From Fragilaria radians (lineage: Eukaryota; Bacillariophyta; Fragilariophyceae; Fragilariales; Fragilariaceae): 12,652 nt of DNA. This document shows positions 1 through 8,784 of this stretch, piece by piece. Made by a program: the position numbers and the translations under genes. Numbering within the stretch: the stretch's first letter is position 1; each line of letters begins with the position of its first letter. The stretch lies in NCBI GenBank assembly GCA_900642245.1, contig CAAAJI010000459.1, forward strand, positions 29,853 through 42,504, given 5' to 3'. The notes under the pieces are model-generated. The model was not told where the DNA came from. It did not search any database and was given only the letters and a program-made list of their open reading frames with translations.

Positions 1-1239
1 GAAGAAGAAGATAAGGGAAATAGCTTTGTTGATGCCTCTTTGACAAAAACTGTGACTAGTCCTCCATCATATTGTGAAAGTGTTGTTTCTGGTTCACCCA
101 CCTGTTCTATATGTGCCCCATTTCGTTCTACTGGTAAGTCTGCATGATATCTCCACATTGATTCATTTCTTTCACTCATCACTGCTCTAGATTATTGTGA
201 TCCCCTGATTTCATTCCCCTATTTGGTGCAGCAGCGTACTTCATTGTTCAGGAATGCTGCATCATCTCTAACCACTAATGGGTATTGGTTTCATAATCTT
301 GAGGATAAGATAGCAGGATATTTATTATCTGTTGATCAAAATGTTCGCGTCCCGGAAATATTCTGTTGCGAGACAAATGTTGATGATTTGTATCAGTGCC
401 TGGTGGAGAAGGTTTTTACTAGAGATCTGGATGGAATTGTTATCAAGGCAACAAACTTTCATTCCAATCAGGGAGTGTTTGTTCTTGTCAATGAAACAGG
501 ATCAGGATTGAGATCAGATACAATGTTTGACCTTATTCAGAAGATTGAAATGACGTATAATGATACTATGACCTCTCTTGCTCAGATGCAAGCAACCAAG
601 ATCATAGTAGAAGAATTTGTTGGAAAAGTGTTGCCAACTGAATTAAAGTTTCATGTTATGAATGGCTCAGTTGCAGCTATTGATATCATCCATGGTCGTG
701 ATGGAGATTGCCCATGCTATGCGGTTGTAGATACTGAGTGGAATCGCCTTGATAAATTTGGATGCTTTGAACCTGGTGGAGTGGGCTTTATGGATAGTCA
801 GTCTAAATGCACAGCAATTGACTTTGAAACAGGAAAACTGAAATCAGGATCAATTAAGAATATGTACATGTGTGGCAGTATTCCCAAGGTTGATCCATGT
901 TTGTTGAAGGAAATGATTGAAACAGCTTTGAAACTTGGCAACAGAATTGGAGTTTACATGCGAGTTGATATGTTTTACACGGGAAAGAAGTTCTATGTCC
1001 AGGAATTCTCTGCCAACCCCATGAATGGATTGCGCCACTGTGCAGCCAAGGTAGATAGCAAAGGATGCATTGATTCTTGCTTCTTGGGACGCATGTGGAA
1101 TGCTGCAGGTGCAGAATACGGAGGTGTTGTTACCGCAATTCCACAGAAGCTCCAAGCCTATGCTGAACTTACCCCCATGAACCAGTGTGCTCTGCTGTCT
1201 GATGTCAAAGCACCAAATGTAGCATCAACATGTGTTTAG
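1..1239 (+). CDS. TupA-like ATP-grasp family protein, 5' partial, two exons
   Basis: The visible coding sequence joins 1-133 to 191-1239 and gives 393 residues ending at a TAG stop; the start lies upstream of the window. Exon 1 is acidic and Ser/Thr-rich, like a linker. Exon 2 carries the ATP-grasp features: a nucleotide-binding lysine block GIVIKATNFHSNQG (about residues 126-139), KIIVEEFVG (about 181-189), the substrate/ATP strand PTELKFHVMNG (about 193-203), and the metal-binding end RVDMFYTGKKFYVQEFSANP (about 302-321), where Glu316 and Asn320 are the likely Mg ligands. This order and spacing fit the TupA-like ATP-grasp group, named after a teichuronopeptide-synthesis protein; the family couples ATP hydrolysis to acyl-phosphate ligation. 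The start of the fold, DPLISFPYLVQ, is recovered only by splicing across 134-190, which supports the exon model. The catalytic blocks look intact. Fold assignment is fairly sure; the substrate is unknown. Confidence 0.72.
134..190 (+). other. Spliceosomal intron, 57 nt
   Basis: It has a consensus GTAAGT donor at 134, a pyrimidine-rich 3' half and a CTCTAG acceptor ending at 190. Splicing joins a phase-1 codon (g + at, Asp) and links the open frame of exon 1 to the exon 2 frame, adding YCDPLISFPYLVQQ, which continues the ATP-grasp homology. The alternative TGCAG and CAGCAG acceptors at 231 and 234 would put the rest out of frame. Confidence 0.75.
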
Positions 1240-1920
1240 GTGTTGAAAGGAAACTTACAAGAGAGTAAAAAGTTAACAAGAGACATATATTTCATTATTT
1301 TATTTCTTAATCTCTATTGCCATGTATGTAGGATCAGGATTGAAGCCTTTCTTTTTCTTTGGCTAGAAAAGCTACTTCAAACTTTTTTCCGGATTTCTCC
1401 TTTTGCATTGCTACTATTTGACTAGGTTGTTCAATTTTAATCACTGTTTTTTCCTTAAATGGAATATTGTAATATGCTTGAATTGACACATCTTAAAAAA
1501 CTTCTACTGAAAATGTGGTTAGCTAATATAAATAACTGCTTCCGAGTAATTTCTGCTTGTAAGGACAATTCTCTTGCTCAATCATAATTTAACTTAGTTC
1601 CTCAATTCTCTAGTAACCGCACTTCTAACAGTTTTGTAGAGGTATCAGTATCACTTCCCTTAAGGCATTATCGGTATGGCCTTCATGAATCTGTCTTCAG
1701 CGAATGCATCTTTACCATAATTTGCAGTATTTTCTCATTTAACAGATGGAAGACAAGTTGAACTCAGACAGAGGAATGCATTTGGCCTCACTGCTGGAAC
1801 TATGAAAAGGCAATTTTTATCTTAAAAGTACGGAACTACCTAACATACAAAAGATGTACCTAGTAATTCTGATTTGAATTTCAGAATGTTCATCCCTTTC
1901 ACTCTTTCAATTAAAATTAA
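1240..1920. other. AT-rich spacer downstream of the ATP-grasp gene
   Basis: This stretch presumably begins with the 3' untranslated region of the upstream gene. The only sizeable frame (1240-1425) starts immediately after the TAG on a non-ATG codon, has low-complexity hydrophobic content and resembles nothing known, so no gene is called. No clear polyadenylation signal, repeat or RNA gene was recognised. Confidence 0.5.
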
Positions 1921-1924
1921 GACC

Positions 1925-2495
1925 AAATTTTCCTCCACATCCTTTTGGTTCAATCTTCAAGTGGAATATCATTCTTGATAATCTTCAGCTTTCTTTTGAA
2001 GAGATCCATAGCAGGACTATTCATGTCCTTCCTTAGCTCTCTCATGCAATATTGGTTACAAATAGATTGGAAACTTTAGACCCGTACATAGACTGCATTG
2101 TCTTATCAATCTCTTCAATTTCTTTGGTTTTTCCTTACAATGTTGAATCGGTAGGTTTCCGGTCATGTGTAGAGTTCTATCTCATACAGTTCTTCTCCAA
2201 CCATCCTTCCAAATGATCAACCAGCTCAGATGTATTTACATAAGCTCCACTTCTATCTCTTTTGTGGACTACACTACTTTAATAAAGTAGTCATCAAAAC
2301 TATTCCATTGCAAATATATTTAATTCATTGACAAGGAGCAGGTTTGATACTTTTCAATCTATATTGCCCAGCCTTTCAACCACTTTCACTTAGGACCGTT
2401 CAGCACTTGGCACCAAACTTGTTATTGTCTCCTTCAAAGCAATAATATCATCCTCATCTACTCTCATGTTAGGAGAAATCTCCGTAGGCTCATTG
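1925..2495 (-). pseudogene. Degenerate coding remnant of unknown family
   Basis: Read on the minus strand, the sequence keeps protein-like stretches broken by stops and at least two frame changes. They occur in this order: PTEISPNMRVDEDDIIALKE then TITSLVPSAERS with a stop; VKVVERLGNI; a frame change into NSFDDYFIKVV; RDRSGAYVNTSELVDHLEGW; KTKEIEEIDKTMQSMYGSKV followed by SNLFVTNIA; and, in another frame, RELRKDMNSPAMDLFKRKLK leading to NDIPLED, a stop, and TKRMWRK. The hydrophilic, helix-rich composition and clean runs of 30-40 codons make chance unlikely, but I do not recognise the family. It lies just downstream, in the same orientation, of the RNase H end of the Copia relic, so it may be an extra element ORF, a captured gene, or an older host pseudogene that the element landed in. 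Confidence 0.4.
2273..2291. repeat. 19-bp palindrome
   Basis: The sequence ACTACTTTA, one central A, then TAAAGTAGT is a perfect 9-bp inverted repeat. It sits inside the degenerate coding remnant. No function can be assigned; it may be chance or a deletion scar. Confidence 0.5.
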
Positions 2496-2555
2496 AATAA
2501 TTACAAGTAATATTTTGGTGCGGTAGCACAGGGCTATGCCCTTCTTTTGGATTTG

Positions 2556-2627
2556 ATGCAAGGAATCAAGAATTTCATAAATCAAGAAGGAAAGGAAATA
2601 TTTGGGATTTTCACTGATTCCTTGCAT
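2556..2627. repeat. 13-bp perfect inverted repeat, 46-nt spacer
   Basis: The arms ATGCAAGGAATCA (2556-2568) and TGATTCCTTGCAT (2615-2627) are exact reverse complements. They lie where the RNase H end of the Copia relic gives way to the unknown remnant, so they could mark an element end, a small inverted duplication made when the element broke, or a coincidence. Confidence 0.55.
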
Positions 2628-2965
2628 TGCAATCTCTCGCAGAAACTCAAACTTCTTCGTATGCTTTTCTTATAACTTTTGACTAAAGTTCTTGGTAAAC
2701 AAATCAGTGTCATTCTCAACAAAGCAAAACTAATTCAATAGATACAAACATCCTCTATAAGTTCGTGGACAAAATGATATTGTGTATCAACATGCCGGGT
2801 ACAAACGCCAGTCAACCAATTTTCTGACATGACTATTTAGCCAACATTATGTTGTTCAACAGCAATTGGCAAAATCACTTCAACATAAATATATTTCAAT
2901 AGATAATGTATGAAGTTATTCTCCTTGACCACTTCAGAGATGACAGCATACTCTGCTTCAGTACT
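2625..2965 (-). pseudogene. Copia RNase H remnant
   Basis: The minus strand gives SSTEAEYAVISEVVKENNF, the signature active-site block of Copia RNase H, then IHYLLKYIYVEVILPIAVEQ, a stop, CTRHVDTQYHFVHELIEDV, and after a frame change ENDTDLFTKNFSQKL, a stop, EKHTKKFEFL. This is the expected C-terminal order (TRHID/HFVR block, then the NxADxFTK block). The RT block runs almost directly into SSTEAEY, so the connection domain of roughly a hundred residues is missing. Confidence 0.85.
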
Positions 2966-3315
2966 TGAAACCCTCTCCAAATTTTTGAATCCATTGATTC
3001 ACGAAATGGCGTTGAACCATCACAATTGTATTTTCCATTTCCAATCTTACAGCTTGGTAACTCAAGTAGTCAACAACCTTTTCATCAACCTTCAGCTTAA
3101 ACACATGCTCCTTCAACTCAACATTCAGCCGTGAAACACTTTCTTCCATACAGAGGACTAGGCAATTGTCAACGTAGATGCCTGTGATCAAAATATTCTC
3201 AACTTTGCATCCCACTTTGTCAACAAACAGGGGTCGGTTTTACTCCCAATACAACCACTAACCTTCAAAAACTGAATCAACTTCCTGAAAAATTCTCTAG
3301 CACTTTACACGAAAT
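2958..3315 (-). pseudogene. Copia reverse transcriptase remnant (palm fragment)
   Basis: The fragment begins near an LYGL/QSAR-type block (HFV, a stop, SAREFFRKLIQFLK), continues with SGCIGSKTDPCLLTK, then shifts frame into VENILITGIYVDNCLVL. The last block contains the polymerase active-site box, with YVDN in place of YVDD, so a catalytic Asp is lost. The 85-codon run at 2958-3215 ends in a stop. The N-terminal fingers and first catalytic Asp region are absent, giving an internal deletion relative to any functional Copia RT. Confidence 0.82.
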
Positions 3316-3323
3316 GCGTAGAG

Positions 3324-4120
3324 TTAAACTCTAGCATCTTCCAAACAAGTTTTGCAATAAGCAAGATCTTTAAGCTCGCATTGTTGACAGTTTTCAGTAA
3401 AACCGACAAAAGTGCACGTAATTTCCCGATTTGTCAACTTGGCTTGAATCTTGTCCATCATTGTTACCACTCCAACTTCACCAAATATCTTCAAATTTGT
3501 ACTCAGTATTGGCTTGCTTCCAAAAAGTAATTCAATGGACACTCTAGTTCAGATATATTTGACAAATAAGTTGTCGTCATGGCACATTCTTCCCAGATCT
3601 TGTTGCTGAGTTTTTCCTTTTTGCCTACACAATTCAGCTGCAAACACATCCAACATCTTCTTTCAGCTTGAGCGGTTTCTCTGAGGAGTCCTTGGACCAG
3701 AGAATTTGAATATAACACCAAAAGTCTTAATATCCTTGTTGTCTTTCATAGACTTGTTTTCTCAAACCAGCAATCTTTAGATTTGTCAATAAGTTTCTTA
3801 TCTTTGCATTAACATCCTATCTATTCTTTAAAATCAAGCTCCAACAGAAATCTGGGTAATCATCCACAACAAGTGCTAAAAAATTGGCACCTCCAAAGCT
3901 TCTCTCACTTATTCAATTAATGTCAATGTAGATTCTCTCTCCGGGAATCAAACCTCTTGACCAAACTTGACTAAGATTCTTTTGCCTCGCCTTTGCAATC
4001 AAACAGTCTTCACACAGTCAAATTCTTCCAACAGTTTCAAATTACACTTCTTGGCAGTTTCCTTAAGATTTTCAAAACCACAATGTCTAAACTTTTTGTG
4101 ATGGTAATTACTATCACATC
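3324..4120 (-). pseudogene. Copia integrase remnant
   Basis: In order on the minus strand: the pre-integrase zinc-binding region (HHKKFRHCGFENLKETAKKC, then a frameshift into CEDCLIAKARQKNLSQVW); the catalytic core (GERIYIDIN, a stop, ERSFGGANFLALVVDDYPDF, CWSLILKN); the FSGPRTPQRN block; WEECAMTTTYLSNI; and the C-terminal block LLFGSKPILSTNLKIFGEVG with DKIQAKLTNREITCTFVGFT. The first catalytic Asp (YIDI) and the second (VVDDY) can be placed, but the Glu-containing stretch after PQRN is disrupted. At least five frame or stop lesions are present. The domain would catalyse cDNA insertion; this copy is inactive. Confidence 0.85.
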
Positions 4121-4167
4121 TTACCAATCATAGTATTCACTACTCCGCTCTGGATAGCACACTCACC

Positions 4168-4590
4168 TCAACACCGGTAACAAAACCATTCAATGCTGAG
4201 ATTGTTCTGTTTAAAGGTTGACAAAACTGGACCCTTGGACAAAAAAATCGAAATGTTATTGCTGCTAAGCTTGAATCCATTCTTGATAGCTGTATAGAGA
4301 CTGAATAAATCAGCACAAAGCTCTGGGACATATTTTACTTCCTTGAAGGTTACGGTGAACTTGTTTCCGTTAACTTCAGTCACCTCACTTTCAAATTACC
4401 AATCTTTGTGGAACACATTGATTGTTAATTTCCAATCATCATTGATTTCTCTATCATTGGTTAATCCTTCCACAAAAGGATAGTAGTGACCGCATCTATA
4501 CGTCACTTACAAAATTTCCTTGATTAGAAGTTGTTGCAAAGGCGACAAACACGGTTGGAGTCAAAATTTCCTCGATTTTTTTTTCTAATT
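4168..4590 (-). pseudogene. Copia aspartic protease remnant
   Basis: The minus strand reads VFVAFATTSNQGNFVSD and then a stop exactly where the catalytic D-[ST]-G-A motif of a retroviral-type protease is expected, so the active site is broken. After a frame change come GHYYPFVEGLTNDREIND and then TEVNGNKFTVTFKEVKYVPE followed by LCADLFSL, the strongly conserved end of the Copia protease region. The last piece (4168-4383) is an open stretch of 71 codons. Confidence 0.75.
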
Positions 4591-4604
4591 GCTTCTCGTC
4601 GCAC

Positions 4605-5292
4605 CGTTATTGTTTTTACGGTTGGATTTACTTGACACAAGTATTTTTCAAATGCCCTGCCCGATGGCAATCAGCGTCATTGTTCCAATTTTCTTGATTT
4701 GTACCAGTTTGTAGAACTTTAACTTTTGCTTTTTTGTACTTTCTGAATAATCATGCCACAATTTCTACATTTTTCTTTAAACTGTCCTCTAAATAAAGCA
4801 ACGCCTTGAATATGTTACATTTTCTTTTTCTTCATTAGATTTCATATTTTATCTTTCAAACCTTAGATTCAAATCATCCCTAATTTCATCTATTGTGAGA
4901 GGACTCATGCTGCCATTTATACGCCTCTCCATTATTGCAAGTGAGAAAATGTAGTTCAAAGTCATCTGATTCAAGATATGTATCATAAACTGGTTATCCT
5001 TGATTCTAGATACCAGTTTTTCAAGCGTCATGCATTAGCCCTTAAGTTCAGTAATCTAAATCTTAGGGTCTCTCCCTTCTCCAAAGCACATTGGCAACAT
5101 TGTTTTTCCATTTTTGACTAAAGGGGTGCAGATACGTGTTGAAACTTGCTCTTCACATGAAATGAAAGCATTGCCATCAATATATATTCCTTGTTTTTGC
5201 ACCCGTTAAGCAAAATTAGACGCCACCTTTCCCTTACTTGTTTTATCATTCATTGGCAAGGTTAACTCCATTTAAGCCAATTCATTTTCTGA
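4605..5292 (-). pseudogene. Copia gag remnant with zinc knuckles
   Basis: The capsid-like part is recognised by ENELA, a stop, MELTLPMNDKTSKGKVASNF at the start, then DGNAF, SLVKN-like and DPKI blocks. A cleaner 60-codon run at 4849-5031 contains DNQFMIHILNQMTLNY and PLTIDEIRDDLNLRFER, typical of the C-terminal Copia gag domain (UBN2/retrotran_gag type). Further on, KCRNCG at 4755-4772 is the first half of one zinc knuckle and CHRAGHLKNTC at 4637-4669 is a second knuckle-like block. Stops and frameshifts lie between these blocks. The gag product would package element RNA; this copy cannot make an intact one. Confidence 0.8.
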
Positions 5293-5762
5293 AGGATATA
5301 TACTACTGCTCTCAATTATCTTTCTAAAAGAAAGAATCTTATGGACAAGCTGATTCAAGGATAACTTAACTGACATATCCTCATGCAAGCTTTAGTATTG
5401 AAATGATACTAGAGTGAGAGAAATTTTAAAATGGCAATGTGATTAAATGAAGGAGATATGAAGGAATAAACGTTTATGTCCAATAATGATCCAAAGAATG
5501 GAGTGAGAGGAATCATCATCATCATCACGAGTTCTCGGCAGAAAGTTCCGATGCGCAAGCTAGATGGAAACAAAATCCAATCACAAACTTTACTTGGTTT
5601 ATGGTATGTGCCTAAATCAAAAAGTGTTTAAAGAGAAAGGAGGAAATTGTAGACTACAACAATATATTCATCTCTGACTGTTACTTAAAATCTTTATTGT
5701 TACTGTAGAGATAATATTTTAGAGGTTCGAGCAGTGGTTTGTCTTGGGTAATGCTAGATAAC
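5293..5762. other. Spacer between the Copia relic and the Rpn7 gene
   Basis: No gene is recognised. The part nearest 5300-5400 may be the start of the Copia gag, but it is too decayed to read. An (ATC)5 microsatellite lies at 5512-5526. The stretch just below 5763 should hold the 3' untranslated region of the minus-strand Rpn7 gene. I looked for LTR ends here and found none I could support. Confidence 0.4.
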
Positions 5763-7163
5763 CTACACATCAACCACACGTGCTAACTTCTGAATTCGGT
5801 TCAATAAGGCATCACCATCTTGGATAATAGCACGATACTGTGCATTCTTACGATCAGGTCGATTGGTTTCGACGACACCACCAAATTTATCAATTTTGGC
5901 AGTTAGACGACCGGCAGCGATGAAACGACTTAATTGTAGGTCTAAATAGTCAGTCGAAACTCCAAAGGATACTGCCATGGATGAGAGAGTCACAGATTGA
6001 TAAGAATCCAAGAATTGCTTGTAACCTAGGACATGAAGTTCTCGCATCCAATAACCTGCATGAGGTTCTAAAAGACGATCGGCAATGAGTACCTTGTGAA
6101 CTTTAACCATAGAATGTAGATAGGCCTTATAATCACAGTCGTAGAGTGCATTCATCAGTTGAAAGACTTCTGGAATTTCTCTCTGAACCGTCAAAATTTC
6201 CGGTCCATCAATCAACTTGGCCTTGAGAGCAGGACGAGGGAGATGAAGAATGTTCGATAGAATGGTGTATACGAGAAATTCAGTATAGGAACAAAGCTCA
6301 TTACAGGAAAAAGTGGCAATACAATCAGCCAAAAGTTCCGAAGCGCCCTTGATATCACGTGCCAAAAGTTTGGAAAGTGCCGTGTATACTTTCAAACGAT
6401 TACGTCTGTCCCAGTCTCCACCTTGTTCCGCTAACTTGGATGCCTGCAGTTGGAGAAACAAGAGTCAGAAACGAATGTACTTGTTGTGATTCGTGTAAAG
6501 TTAACCATAGGTTTTTCACTCGAAGGAGTATGTATACATACTTTAGCAGCAACTTAGATTGCTCATTTAGTTTGTATATTTACGTACCCTTTCAATCATG
6601 GAGGCATTTTCAATAACATTCCCATAGAATGATGCGACACGTGAACACTCCATCAATGCGTCAATCGTCTTTCCAGTCGATAATTTGGGCAAGTCCAATA
6701 CTTTTTGATACAAGTCCATGGCAGTTTCCTTACGACAAGACTTGGCAGCAAATCGTGCCATTTCCAATCGTGCGTCGAGTACTTCCATATCACCTGCATG
6801 TTCCTTTGCATCTTGAACCTTGGTTTCCAATGTGACCAAGGTTTCCTCATGTTTTGTTTTCAAATCTTGAAGTTTCGTTGTGAACGACGACGACGACGAC
6901 GACGATACGGATGATCCCTCCCATGATAAGGATTCTTGTAGAGAAAGATATAGATATGGATTTTCCCATTCATTCAAAATTTCATCCTGAACTTCCTTTG
7001 TCAGCGTAAGCATATTGCTCTTGTCGGATTCTAAGGTACCACAAGACATTTTAGTCAGTTGATGAATCTTTTGTGCCAAATCAGCCTTGGGAAAGATGGA
7101 AGCAGATTCAGCGGATGCTGATGCTTGCAGTTGTTGACTCTTAGTCTTGGTTGAGGAAGACAT
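5763..7163 (-). CDS. RPN7: 26S proteasome regulatory lid subunit Rpn7/PSMD6, two exons
   Basis: Joining 7163-6588 to 6443-5763 gives an intact 418-residue protein, a little longer than the roughly 390 residues usual for the animal protein. Rpn7 is a scaffold subunit of the 19S lid, with TPR-like helical repeats followed by a PCI domain. The helical part includes DARLEMARFAAKSCRKETA and the hallmark GGDWDRRNRLKVY (about residues 200-212). The PCI end includes YQSVTLSSMAVSFGVSTDYL (about 340-359), LSRFIAAGRL (363-372), AKIDKFGGVVETNRPD and LLNRIQKLARVVDV at the terminus, matching eukaryotic Rpn7 closely. The first 100 residues are poorly conserved and contain seven Ser encoded by a pure TCG run. 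The ATG at 7163 is the first Met and is preceded by an AT-rich leader. The gene is probably constitutive; no regulatory element was identified. Confidence 0.95.
6444..6587 (-). other. Spliceosomal intron in RPN7, 144 nt, phase 0
   Basis: On the minus strand the donor GTACGT follows ...ATTGAAAG+G, and the acceptor TTTCTCCAACTGCAG precedes GCATCC. Removal joins MIER to ASKLAEQGGDWDRR, as in Rpn7 proteins of other eukaryotes. Reading through instead gives VRKYTN and a stop. Confidence 0.92.
6885..6905. repeat. (CGA)7 trinucleotide microsatellite inside RPN7
   Basis: Seven uninterrupted CGA units on the plus strand read as seven TCG serine codons on the coding strand, near residue 90 of Rpn7. 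The surrounding residues are also serine-rich, and the tract lies in the divergent N-terminal part, so length change would probably be tolerated. Confidence 0.9.
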
Positions 7164-8594
7164 GGTGTCTTTTTCAAATTAGAGATGATGTAAATGTTGA
7201 CCCAAAATCCAAGCTAGGTCCATAAAAATCGAAACTCTTGTTGGAGAAAGGAAAGGAATGGGATCGAAATACAGTTTGACTACTACCCTTACCCATGACA
7301 CTAAAAATAACCTGATATGTATAGGGATATCGATGACTTCCTAAAAATGCTGACAGGACGATTCATGTATGTGCAAGACATGATATCTTAACTTTCTAGT
7401 CATGGTGAAGTGAAATTTGAGAACAATTTAAATCAGTAGCACTCAAGCAACACTGAGAATTGCCATGAGAACAGCCATGAGACATCACTTCATGGAAGTT
7501 CTTATTTTTTGGGAAGCTTCTTCATTCATGAAGATTAAGAAGCAGATGTTAAAGAACTGGTGTTACCTATCTCTCTAAATTATGTTTCTTGAGATACACA
7601 TGAACTTATTTTATCAAGTTCAAAGCTAATATTTTGGAGAACATGGAATGATTCAGAAACGCTTATTAGATACTTTTTGTATCGCCATAGGATATCTTCA
7701 ATAATTCCAATGTACCTACTATTCATTAAATGGCAAATACAATTTTGTAGGAAGATCAATGAATAGGTTTACATCCATTGACTCCAACAAATATATATAT
7801 TTCACAATATTTTTTCAAAGTTGACTTCATCTTACTATTCTTTGCTGTAGTAGGACACGAAACGATATTGTTGAAATAAAGCTCAGTTTTTGCATCCAAG
7901 CTCATCTATTTTGTTGCACACTTCTCCGTGCAGACTTCTGTAGCTGCACTAATGAGTATCCCAAGGAGAAGAGACATTGCTTGGTGATGATGTCAATGAC
8001 TCTATCATCATGGTAGTCTTTCCTGCAGAATGATACAAAGCATCCAAAGCCCCCTCCAAAATGTAGTTTACTACTATAGCTACAAAGTTACTAAAAGGTT
8101 ATACCTCTTAGAACAACATGTGTTCCAACAATCTCAATAGATTACTACCACACTGTCACAACAGCATCCAGTGTCCATTACTTCTTACAATACATATTGA
8201 TAGACCTTGATAGTATAGATACATTCTTGTGTTTGTGCTTCTCTTGGGACCCACTGTCTTCATGATTTACTTGACATATTCAGTAATGACCTGTTTGAGC
8301 CTTGTTCTATGGGTCAATATTCTAGGATCGTAGAGTTTCAAAAAAACATGAATAATTCATAAAATCATCATGGATAAGAACCTCGACGCTATTATGCTTC
8401 ATAAACAAATATTGCTTTGTCAATGGAAGGTATGAGTAATGCATTCCAGTGACGCTCTAACAATCAGGCTGCAATTATAATGATTCAAATGATTTGAAAA
8501 GCATGCTTACTTGTATAATCTGCATTCGTCATATGAATGAATAAGATTATTGTATGTTTGGGATGACTGTTATGATGTTAATCCTTCATTTGTC

Positions 8595-8629
8595 TAATTT
8601 CTTTAAATTTTATTCAAATAAAGAAATTA
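8595..8629. repeat. AT-rich 11-bp inverted repeat (hairpin)
   Basis: TAATTTCTTTA (8595-8605) and TAAAGAAATTA (8619-8629) are perfect reverse complements around a 13-nt loop. The sequence is low in G+C, so the hairpin would be weak; in this AT-rich spacer a chance origin is possible. Confidence 0.5.
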
Positions 8630-8727
8630 CAGAATTGAAGTTAACAGAAAAATGATAATTGACCTTTCATCAACAACAACTTTATTTTGATTTCTTCACT
8701 ACAGCGTTTATATTCCAACAGCAGAAT

Positions 8728-8784
8728 TGGTTGATTTTGCTGAAAGGGTTTGAATTTGTTGTAAGTGGTTGACTTTGTTGAAAG
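8728..8784. repeat. Imperfect direct repeat, 19-bp units 38 bp apart
   Basis: TGGTTGATTTTGCTGAAAG (8728-8746) and TGGTTGACTTTGTTGAAAG (8766-8784) differ at two positions. They lie about 330 bp upstream of the first glycosyltransferase start and could be a duplicated regulatory site, though nothing in the sequence proves that. Confidence 0.55.

Larger units (their letters stand above)
2625..5292 (-). mobile_element. Decayed Copia (Ty1-like) LTR retrotransposon, internal region, diatom CoDi-like
   Basis: The minus strand shows the complete domain order that defines Copia elements: gag, CCHC-type zinc knuckles, aspartic protease, integrase placed before reverse transcriptase, then RNase H. Every domain carries stops or frameshifts, so the element is dead. 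Two segments are missing: most of the fingers/palm part of reverse transcriptase between the integrase end (about 3345) and the LYGL/SAREFF-like block (about 3315), and the connection region between the end of the RT block (about 2970) and the RNase H active-site block. The remaining 2.7 kb is therefore much shorter than an intact internal region. I could not identify matching LTRs, a primer-binding site or a target-site duplication. The resemblance to diatom Copia lineages is from memory of conserved blocks such as DKIQAKLTNR and is not verified. Confidence 0.88.

Noticed and set aside
223..240. TTG start for the ATP-grasp gene just before VQQRTS
   Set aside because: The frame is open upstream to 191, a good splice acceptor lies at 190, and splicing to 133 restores family-like sequence.
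1240..1425. 61-codon frame directly after the ATP-grasp stop
   Set aside because: It opens right after the TAG on a non-ATG codon and has a low-complexity hydrophobic composition with no recognisable motif.
5512..5526. (ATC)5 microsatellite
   Set aside because: A short, common type of repeat outside any gene; not worth a finding.
6353..6914. Several plus-strand open frames across the RPN7 gene
   Set aside because: They overlap the clearly conserved minus-strand Rpn7 exons and show no homology of their own.
7905..8087. 61-codon open minus-strand frame in the intergenic spacer
   Set aside because: There is no Met, no recognisable motif, and the length is within chance expectation for the spacer.
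7231..8135. TGTTGG and CCAACA sequences resembling Copia LTR ends
   Set aside because: The flanking bases do not form a target-site duplication, and no second LTR copy or primer-binding site was found.
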